Source of the DNA: Parachlorella kessleri
Taxonomy: Eukaryota > Chlorophyta > Trebouxiophyceae > Chlorellales > Chlorellaceae
Direction: 5' to 3'
Length of the DNA: 30,452 bases
Assembly: GCA_001598975.1 (NCBI GenBank)
Contig: BBXU01002914.1
Location: 1-30,452 of the forward strand
This document shows, piece after piece, positions 1 through 8,700 of the stretch. Made by a program: the position numbers and the translations under genes. The notes under the pieces are model-generated. The model worked only from the letters and a program-made list of their open reading frames with translations. It was not told the DNA's origin and searched no databases. Positions within the stretch are counted from its first letter, which is position 1, and every line of letters starts with the position of its first letter.

Positions 1-294
1 GGGGGGGCTCTTCGATGGCAGGCTTTTAAGGATCCACGTCGAATGCTGATAACCTTCCGACGTATTCAGACGCTCGTACAATCTATGCTGCATAACTCTT
101 GGGGTGGCCCGACCTTCGGCCGGAGGTGGTACCCCCCCCCCCCCTGCAGCGCACGGTATGGTGCTGATGGTCCCTAGGCCGAGCAGCATGGGGCTCCAGT
201 GTGTGCGGGCAGAGTCTCTCACTCAGAGTTCGCACCTTTCTTTCTCAGTCATTCGCACGCCATCTGGCTAAGCTGGCTCTGGCCCTGCCTGCAG

Positions 295-531
295 ACGGTT
301 GTCGAGGTGGAGCCGCTGGCATCCGGCCAGGCGGCAGATGTGACTGGCAACCTCACAGTCTGCCGAAGACAGCTAGCCTCAGTCAGGCCAGCGTCGGCAG
401 GTGGGGATGCCTATCCAGGGCAGAGCGAGGAACGCCCGAGCCTACTCCTGGGCGGTGAGGGGCTCGGCAGCCAGGCCTTCTACTACCGCCTTTCGGAGAA
501 CTCAGCGGCCTACTTTCCCAAGGCCGGCTGA
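295..531 (+). CDS. Possible last exon of an unknown gene entering from the left edge
   Basis: An open frame follows a good acceptor (polypyrimidine, then TGCAG ending at 294) and runs in phase 0 to a TGA at 529-531. It encodes about 78 residues beginning TVVEVEPLASGQAAD and ending SENSAAYFPKAG. A TGTAA motif lies about 205 bases after the stop, the usual place for a green-algal polyadenylation signal. I do not recognise the protein and see no known domain. The upstream exons would lie in 1-294 or outside the window, and I could not place them. The frame could also be chance, since a GC-rich sequence has many open frames. The call rests on the acceptor, the unbroken frame and the downstream TGTAA together. 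Confidence 0.35.
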   Translation, partial: TVVEVEPLASGQAADVTGNLTVCRRQLASVRPASAGGDAYPGQSEERPSLLLGGEGLGSQAFYYRLSENSAAYFPKAG

Positions 532-1566
532 GGGATCTGAGACATGTTACAGGGTGGGTGCAGCTGTGGTGGGTAAGAGCTATCCGCACTCGCTGATCGC
601 TCATCAGTCTCAGTTGTTTTGTGGAGCAGCTGCTGACGCAGCCCCGGGTGGGGCTGCATGCCAATGAATGGCAGGGTGGGGCTCTGGCTGCGCCACCACG
701 CCCACCTGTATTGGTCTGCTTGCGCATTTCTTGTAGTGTAAACCGCAGCTCCCCGTACTGGACCGCTGGCACCATAATATTTGGTATGACTTTAGACAGG
801 GTTCAGGCGAGTTGACATGCGCCCTGCGGCACGGGTTGCACTAGCCCCTGCCCTGTGGCCTCAGTGTTGTGTCCACAAGCTGGCCTCTCACAGAATATAA
901 ATCGCTCAAGTGTCTCCCTTCTTGTTCGACGACTGGTCAACTGTCCAATGTTGCGTGTCTGACTGTCAGACTTGCGCCCGGTGTCCCGCCTGCGCGCTTG
1001 GGTGTCCGGATGCGCTTTTGCCTTTCGCGGTTCGACATCGGGGCCGCGGTGGGCGGAGGTCTAACGGACGTATTTAGCCCTCCATCACGTCCAAGACGTA
1101 TCTTTTTCTGCAGAGTGATAGGTACGGCAAGCCTCATTCGGAGCTGCTCCGGTCAACGCCTCTCGGCACGATAAGACGTGCCGGCTCAACTGAACCAACT
1201 GGTGAGCCATCAGCAGCGAGATATATTTTTGTGCGTCTGCATTGGCTTATAGCCTTCTACAGGTTTATGGGAAGTGCGGGTCGTTCTGACCGATCACATG
1301 CCGTCCTGGTGTGTCGCTCGAGGTGGCAGGGCACAGGCTCGTTCCTACCTGCCTCTTGGCTCACTGACGTACACAGCTTGCTCCAGGACGTCTAGTCCCT
1401 AAGTGTTATAAGTGGCTGGCGTGCAGTGGTGTAACTGCCAACCATCACCTTCTTGGGCGGCTTCTACGGCCCGGCAGCTGTGCTTGCTTCAGCCATGCCT
1501 TAAAATCACTTCACTTTCAACTCATTTGCTACTTGCAGGTGTCCAGCTAGCTAGCACCTGGTAAAG
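532..1566. other. Intergenic: putative 3' UTR of the left gene and LPMO upstream region
   Basis: No convincing coding exon is visible here. The left part probably holds the 3' UTR of the exon ending at 531, with a TGTAA at 737-741. The right part must contain the promoter and 5' UTR of the LPMO gene starting at 1567. Short AT-rich patches (GAATATAAATC near 893-903, GATATATTTTTG near 1219-1230) are TATA-like, but neither is at a proven distance from a transcription start. Small open frames on both strands have no recognisable content. Confidence 0.4.
737..741 (+). terminator. TGTAA polyadenylation signal (putative, left gene)
   Basis: TGTAA is the main polyadenylation signal of chlorophycean nuclear genes. 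This copy lies about 205 bases after the TGA at 531, a normal 3' UTR length, and supports the left-edge exon. A five-base motif occurs by chance, so the call is weak. Confidence 0.3.
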
Positions 1567-4466
1567 ATGATGCGCACTGCAGTCCTTGCCCTTGCCGCAG
1601 CCTGCCTGCTCGCAGCATGCCTGCCACAGGCCCAGGGCCACGGCTTCATGTTCCAGCCCGCCGCGCGTAACGTGGTGCACGACAGCAACTACTGCCCTCA
1701 CTGCCTGGCAGCTGGAGGTGAGGAGACAGGGCAAGACCCCCCTAGGCACCTTTGGGCCCTCTGTAAGAAACAGGCGCCCGAGCCCTTTTGCGTTGCTCAG
1801 TGATGCCATCTGCCAGTCGGCCTAGCCGGGCTTGTCATGGGCAAACCCCGTGTGGCATTCATTGAAAGCACCTGGTAGACATACTTAGCGCGCAATTTCT
1901 TGCTACTGCATCGTTGCCACGGCAGCTGGTGGTCTTGCCATATCTCATCACCTCCATGTCTCACTGGCTGCCTGCTTGTGAGGCCTAACCTGCCCCTGAC
2001 TTTTCTTCAGGCCCCTGGGAGGTGTCTGCTGGCAGCACCCTTACGTGGCCCGCTGGCGTGCATGGCGTGTGTGGCGACAAGATGTCCGACCGCCAGCATG
2101 AGCCAGGTAGGAGCTTGTGCCAGTCGCCTTCTGTATGAGCATCCTGTCTAGTTTGCATGCTGCTGCTGGTGGGTGTAGTGGTCTAATGACATGTTGCATA
2201 ACGGACAGCATGAACTAGATAAGGCTGCGGTGCTTGCCTGCTGGGTGGTAGTGTTCAGCCCTGGTTCCTGACATGCAGCAGGCAACCGCTTGGCGTCACG
2301 TCTTATGCAGGTGGTATTTATGGCCCGGCTGGTATCCAGGCCACCTATGCCCCCGGCCAGGTCATCGACATCAGCATCCTGGTGTCTGCCCGCCACGGTG
2401 GCCGCTGGGTGTTCCGCGTGTGCCCCAGCACCAACGCGGACGAGGCATGCCTGTCCCAATACGTGCTGCAGCGGTGAGGTTGCGAGCGAGTACCAAGCTT
2501 GGGCAACCAGCTGTAGCTGCCTTGTTTGCATGCCTGCTGGATTGGTGCAACTCCTTGTGCACTCTGTGATGAGGCCTGCAGGATGGCAACAGCCTCTCTG
2601 TGTCTTCCGCTGCATCTTGGGTCTAGGGAGGGATCACTGGCTATCTGTTACCTTTTGGTCAGCCTTGATGTGTTTTTTTGTGACACTTAACTGTGGAGTT
2701 GCAGCGCTCGTCCCCTTACACCTGAACTGGCCTGCACGGCAGGGTCCTGCCACAGAACCTACCCTCCTCATCCAAGCTTAACCAGCCATATTGTTACTCG
2801 CCTTCCTACTTGCAGGGCTGACGGCAGCGGGCCCTACACCTGGACTGGCCCTAGCGGCGGCCCCGCCTCCCCTGCCTCTGGCTACTCCAGCGGCACCATC
2901 GACGGCATCTCCGGCGAGGTCTACACTGTGCAGTACAAGTGAGTGGGCATCTGAATGAAGCAAACAGGTTGCTAGATGTCAAACCCAATGCTTCGTCTGC
3001 CTGGGTTCACTGCTGGGTGTGTGTGCACCGTGCACACATGTAAGAGGGAGAAGATCGTCTTCAAGGTGTCATTCGAAACATGAGCAACCCACTGTTCCAG
3101 CCTGTGTTTCTGCCAGTCCTTGCCTGCAATAGTGGCTTTGTTTTGCCTACTCCTGCTTTGGAGGCTCCCCAACTGTATGCTCTCCGTAGCTGGCACCTTC
3201 CTCTGCTTGTTGCGCTTGACCCATGTACTCTGGCACACCAGTGCCTCCGCTCATGCCCTCCCCCTAACCCCCTCCCTGCAGGCTGCCTGATGGCCTGACC
3301 TGCGCCGCCTGCACCCTCCAGTGGTGGTGGACCACCGGCAACTCCTGCGTGCCCCCCGGCAGCCCCTTTGGCGGCAACTCCGGCGTGTGTGGTGATGGTG
3401 GCGCCTACCCTGAGGAGGTGAGTCATGGGTGTGGGTGTTTAGTTAGCCTTTTCACCATGCCTGTTGGGAGCTTGGTATGAAGGCCTGTTGTTACAACAAG
3501 GAGATTGGAGTATGGCGTGCTGCTTGCATCTTGCCACCTTGCAGACACGCGTCATGTACCATTGGCATGCCTGCCATGATCCTTCCAGAGCAAGGCCTGG
3601 GTTGGCTGCGATGGCCAGACCCTGACCCAGTTACCTTTCTGCTGCAGTTCTGGAACTGCGCTGATATCTCCATCGGTGGCGACGCAGCCCCCTCCACCCC
3701 TACCCCTACCCCTACACCCACCGTCAACCCCACCCCCGTGCCCACACCCACCCCGACTGTGGACCCCACCCCTGCTGCACCCGCTGTGAACCCCACCCCG
3801 GTGCCTACCCCAACCCCCACCGTCAACCCCACCCCCACCCCTGACCAAAACCGCAAGCTTACCCCCGGTGGTGGCGACAACGGCTATGACCCCGCTACCA
3901 ACGCTGACGCCATGTGTGCGGTGAGTGGGGTCGTGAAAGGAGCACCTCCCTGTATTGTGGGCCCTGATTTTGGTTGTGGCATGTCTGCTGCTGTGGTATG
4001 TCTGCTGCTCACTGAACAGTGTTTGGGGCCCATCCATGCCCTGCCCAGCTGCCCTAGCATATTGCCACAAAGACCTTGCGGCAGTGGCCAGGTTCAAACC
4101 ACCCTGTCACAGCTTAGCTACCACCAGTGGTGCAAGGTTCCCCCTTTGTTCTATTTTCCCCACCCAGCACCTGCCAATGCCTCAAGTCCGTGCACTGCGC
4201 ATTCGCCCCACCCCAGCACCTGCCAATGCCTCTCGTCCCGTGCACTGCCCACCTTTAACTTGTCCACCTCACCTACTCGCCCTCTGCAGAATGCCCCCGA
4301 CGGCTTCTACCCCGCCCCTGCCTCCTTCTCGTGCCTCTACTATGCCGTCTGTGCTGGTGGCCGCGGCACCGTGATGGCCTGCGCCCCCGGCACCCTGTGG
4401 GATGAGGCCACCAAGGGCTGCACCTTCCCCGACCAAGCCAGCTGCGGCTCCCGCGCTCGCCCTTAG
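1567..4466 (+). CDS. Secreted AA15-type lytic polysaccharide monooxygenase with CBM14 chitin-binding domain
   Basis: Copper-dependent oxidative cleavage of chitin or another polysaccharide outside the cell is the expected role. Exons are 1567-1717, 2011-2106, 2311-2473, 2816-2938, 3282-3417, 3648-3920 and 4290-4466; all phases agree, giving 372 aa. Residues 1-24 are a signal peptide ending AQG, so cleavage exposes H25, the N-terminal copper ligand (HGFMFQPAAR). The catalytic domain (25 to about 235) shows VCGD at 70-73, HEPGG at 80-84, ARHGGRWVFRVCP with the second His at 111, TCAACTLQWWWTTGNSC, and FWNCADISI. F224 sits where the axial residue is expected. These blocks match AA15 (related to AA10) enzymes. 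A Pro-Thr linker (240-288) leads to a CBM14 domain (about 313-366) with six cysteines. The exact substrate cannot be told from sequence. The start is the first Met of an MM pair; the second would also give a working signal. Confidence 0.85.
3696..3842 (+). repeat. Pro-Thr linker repeat in the LPMO
   Basis: This stretch encodes residues 240-288, built from a roughly 12-residue unit of the form TPVPTPTPTVNP repeated about four times with small changes (one copy is short and Ala-rich). Such linkers separate catalytic and binding domains in secreted carbohydrate enzymes and are usually O-glycosylated. The DNA is an ACC/CCC-rich minisatellite, so length differences between strains are likely. Confidence 0.85.
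4160..4248 (+). repeat. Tandem duplication in the last LPMO intron
   Basis: Two copies of about 40 bases start near 4160 and 4209, a period of 49. Both contain CAGCACCTGCCAATGCCT followed by a variant of GTCCGTGCACTGC. The duplication is inside intron 6, just before the CBM14 exon, and does not affect coding. Confidence 0.8.
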
Positions 4467-4512
4467 AGAGATATAAGGCATGCATTCGCCCTTAGAGAGA
4501 TAAGCCATGCAT
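4457..4512 (+). repeat. Tandem duplication across the LPMO stop codon
   Basis: Two adjacent near-identical copies (4457-4485 and 4486-4512) share CGCCCTTAGAGAGATA and end in CATGCAT. The first copy contains the real TAG at 4464-4466; the second is in the 3' UTR. The unit differs by a 2-base indel and a point change. Confidence 0.85.
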
Positions 4513-5075
4513 GGTAGGAAAGGAGGGCTGGTTTAGGGGGTCATGGTGCTTCAAAGCATGTGTTTCCTGCCTGTCAGCAGGCAACCACAAACGAACTGCC
4601 AAGACATAACATCAGCACTGGACCTCCGCAGCGTGCACACTCTATGCCTGCTGGAATAGTACTTGCTAGGAGGTGTGGATGTATGTGGGCTGGCAAACGC
4701 CACCTCGTGTGGTCGAGGCCTGCAGTGTGCGAACAGTGCTAGTAGCCTCTCGCGATTTTGCGTGCGCATTTGTACCACTTGGGGGCTTTGGGTTTTACTT
4801 CACCGGGGTGGCAGGTGCCGGGCTGTGACACATTGTCAGCAGGTGGCAGCTGTTTTTGCCTGGCCGGCTTCTTTTCCAGAGGAAGGAGGGTTTTGCCTGG
4901 CACTATTTGTTCTTGGCCGCCTTTGTACCCACTACAAATAAGTCTGTCGATCTAGACCGTTCCCTGCTTGCCTTGATATGATACCACCTGCCCCACACGT
5001 TGATCATAGCTGTGCACATGGTATGCATCCTTGCTTGCATATGTATTGCATGATCTCATCTACTATTTGAACACC

Positions 5076-5080
5076 TGTAA
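5076..5080 (+). terminator. TGTAA polyadenylation signal (LPMO gene)
   Basis: This is the first TGTAA seen downstream of the LPMO stop, about 610 bases after it. Cleavage would be expected within a few tens of bases. It fits chlorophycean usage. Confidence 0.45.
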
Positions 5081-5322
5081 GGTTGATGAACTCCTGGCAC
5101 AGAGGGCCTCCAAGGGAATGGCTGCCATGCACAGTCAACCTGCCAGACCCATGTGCTCCAGCAATGTGGGACCCCACACAGTCGCAGGGCACTATAGTTT
5201 TCAGACATGTTGCCAAGCGCTTGGAACACATCACGTTCTGTATTGCAACATCTACGTGATGTTGGTGTCCATGAAGCCTTGGCAACTTCCTTGACATTTC
5301 ACAATTTTCCGGGGAGTGTATG

Positions 5323-5327
5323 TTACA
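5323..5327 (-). terminator. TGTAA polyadenylation signal (kinesin gene)
   Basis: TTACA on the + strand reads TGTAA on the kinesin strand, about 400 bases after the kinesin TGA. It faces the LPMO signal at 5076-5080, so the pair is consistent with two convergent transcription units. Confidence 0.45.
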
Positions 5328-5723
5328 GTCGACCGTGTGTAACACAGCTTATCCAGTAGTTCCGCACAAATTGCCAGTCACTACACAGCAGCCCAACCAG
5401 CACATTGACAGCGATTCCACCAGGAAACTGTGTTTACTATCCAAATCAGGCAATACAGCCGAATGCAAAACACATGTCAGCTGTTAGGAGTCACAGTGCA
5501 TCACGCCTAGCCCACCAGTATCCCCTAACGACGCATTGGGTGTCTGCCAGTCAGTGTCTCTCCTCACGTTCCTGTCTGTCAGTGTGGGGGGGTTGCGAGC
5601 CAAGCGGCTGCACGGCGCCTGTGGGCCACACAGCATGCACGGCAACACCATATTGAAGTAGGACTGTCCGTGCGAGAAAGGCGGCTGCCCTGCGCTGCGG
5701 CAAGTGACATCTAGCAATTAAAT

Positions 5724-8700
5724 TCAGAGGTTTTCCTTGCCGAACGTCGCTGCTGCCCTGCGACCTGCCTGCTGGCCGCCCTTGGCAGCCGCCTGCACGA
5801 ACTGCTCCTGCTGCTCGGCTTTCATCTCCTCCAACTCCTCCAGCGCCTCCTGAAGTCTCTCCCTCAGCACCTGTGCAGTGGCAGCAGGAGATGGGGGAGT
5901 GCTCAAACCAATTGTATGGAGCGGATTGCCTTCCAGGATGCGCTCCGCAAATTGCAGAGCAGGCAAGAAGCATCGCTGCCCAAGCACACAGGCAGACAGC
6001 AGCTGGCAAGACCGAGAAGCCAAGCCACCTGCTCTTCACGCGTCGCCCTGCGACCCACCCTGTCCAGCCGTTACTCTGACCAATCGGCCATACAATCTCA
6101 TGGTTCAAACCTCGCCCACATGCACCCTACCACATAGAGCAGACCAACCTGCACATTGCGAACCGCCCCGTATTATGAGCGTCCTCCAAGCAGCCCACCA
6201 TCTGTTGCCAGTGCAGGCTCACCTGCTTGTCGCGTGCCGCCCTGTTTGCCACTCTGTCCAGTTCATACTCCAGCCCTCGCATGTCCTTGAGCTGGTCAAA
6301 CTTGGACAGGTCGCCGCCACAGGAGCGCAGGTCCTCACGCAGGCGGAACTGCAGGGCCTGCAGGCTCAGAAGGGTGTGTGTTTGGTGGCGTGCAATCTCC
6401 AACCCTCCAAGCGTGTGCCTCTCAGCGCAATCTAACACAGCACCAACCCCCCATATGTCAGATGATTTGAGGCATCAGGGAGTTGGGCAGGGTCATGCCT
6501 CACTCACGGCATTGCATCTTCCTGTCAGCTAGCCGCCAAGTACTCTAGCACTCAGCACTTACGGCCACGCCTGTCTCCCACCAGCAGGGGGGTTCCTAGG
6601 TGCCCCAGAAAGGCGTAGGTAGTACACATGAGACACTAGCAAGCCACACCTGCAGCTTCTCCCCATGCCGCTTCAACTTCCTCACCTCCCCTTCTGCTGC
6701 AATACATATACCAAGCTTGGCTCCTCAGTTAATATCGCCCCACTCCCTCTTTCACCTGCAGCTTCTCCTCGCGCCGCTTGGACTTTCGCAGCTCTCCCTC
6801 CAGGCCGGCGCAGCGCGCCTCGACAGCCGCCTTCTCCTGTTGCAGTGCTGCGACCGCTTCTGTGTTCCCAGCCTGCATAAAAGCACGCCAGCATTGACCC
6901 AATACTCTACAGCTTTTGCCGAGGGTGGCAAAGCAGCCGCACCCGTGCCTTGGCATGTCATCTTGCCTCACCATGCCCTGTGCTGCACTTGAAATTCGCA
7001 GCAGAAGACGACCTCGCGCAACATGCCCTATACCAATCCCATCCCCAATCCCCACAGGCAGCAGAACCCACCACCGACACAAGTTGTCTTGCTCACCTCT
7101 GAGGCTGGTGCGGCCGCGGCCCTCTGCTGAGCCTCATCCAATGCCACCTGCAGCGCCTGGCAGTCTGCGGCCAGCCGGTGGTTCTGTGACTCCAGCTGCT
7201 GCAGGCGCGAGTGCAGCCGCGCAATCTTGCGCTCCGCCTGCTCCCGCACCTCCATCACCTGCCCCAGGAAGTGCGGTGATACCGGGTTACTGGGGCATGT
7301 AGTCTGCCAGGACTTGCAACCTGCCAGGATAGGCTATCTACAGCTGGCTGCCTTGCTCCCATACCTACACCACCTGCTGGGTAAGTTACCGTCCCCTCAG
7401 TCGGCTATAGGGTAAGCTGGCCTCCCGCACACGCTCAAGCTAGCGTCAAGGAAGCTATACAGGGTCTTTGAAATTGTTACCCACCTGTGCGTCGGAGATG
7501 TCAGCCCCCGGTGCCCCCAGCCGCACCGTGCTCTCCTCCTGCATCAGCCGCTGCAGCTGAGCCAGCTCCCCACGCAGCCGCGCAACTTCGGCTGCACCGC
7601 GCTCCGCTGCTGCCTGTGCCGCAGTGCGCTCTGCTGCCAGCTGGGCGGCGGCCATGCCGCCGCTGTTGGCAGCTTCATGGGCCGTGGTTGCGGCCTGCAA
7701 CAAGAATCCCCACATGAAGAAGATCTGAAACCATGATGAATACCATGGCTTCATAGATGATATGCGATGCAGCCTCCATGGTGCTAGGGTACGCACCTGT
7801 ACGAAGGCTTGTCGCTTACAGGATATAGGACCATGCCAGACGATCAAACACAACACTGCTGCCACGCTCTCCATCCCCAGCAGGCGCTGCACCAGGGGGC
7901 CAGTGAGGGGTGGATGCACAACAGAGGTTAGCCCCTGTGGACTGCTATACACAACGTCCCAGCTCTGCTGCATTTAATAAGTATATCTTCCCGGCCAGAT
8001 AGGCCAGCCAGCAACGAGCAACAGCCACACAATAGCCCGTCTCAGCACCTGGAGCGCCGCCTGCAGCTCCTCAATCTCAGCCCCCATGCTGCGCTCCACC
8101 ACAGCGCGCTCACGCTCTGCCTGCTGCGCCCGCTGCGCTTCGCCCACCAGCTGAGCCTCCAGCTCATGCACCCTGGCCACCTCAGCCGCCAGCTGGGCGT
8201 CAAGCTCCTGTGCTTTTGCCAGCTCAGCTGCCAGCTGAGACTCCAGCGCTGCTGAGGCAGCCGTGGCGCCCTGCTGCCGCCGTTCGGTGGCAGCTGCAAG
8301 CTCGCCCTCAAGCTGCTCCAGCACAGCTGACAGCCTGCAAGGGGAGGCCAAGACAAGCATAATAAGCGACCTTAATTCATCAAGGCACCCAAGTTGCGCA
8401 AGGCTGGTCTACTAGCGTTGTGTCACCCTTTGCGTGGACGTCTATCTCCTCTCCCCACACTATTGTATACTTGTTACCAGGGTATCTCCTGCTACTCACC
8501 CTCTGTCCTGTGTCGGCCACAGTGGCATGCATTCCCTCTCTTGTCTAGTCTCCAGCCCATCTTAGCCCTCTTAGCAAATCTGCCTCCAGCCGCTGGCCCA
8601 TGATCGTCAACACCATATTCCCACCACCCCTCCAAGCAGCATTCGCTCCCGCACCGCCTCGTTTTCCCCGCAGTGAACCCTCCTTTCAGCCACTCCTGTA

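Larger units (their letters stand above)
4513..5723. other. Convergent 3' UTR region between the LPMO and kinesin genes
   Basis: No coding exon is visible between the LPMO stop (4466, +) and the kinesin stop (5724, -). Each gene has one well-placed TGTAA-type signal, at 5076-5080 on + and 5323-5327 on -. The two 3' UTRs would then be about 600 and 400 bases and would end about 250 bases apart without overlapping. Confidence 0.5.

Noticed and set aside
132..144. Run of 13 C residues
   Set aside because: A simple homopolymer near the contig edge, prone to sequencing length error, with no functional context.
3491..4097. Long minus-strand Gly/Val-rich open frames opposite the LPMO linker exon
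   Set aside because: They are the complement of the Pro-Thr repeat, lack motifs and intron signals, and lie opposite a well-supported coding exon.
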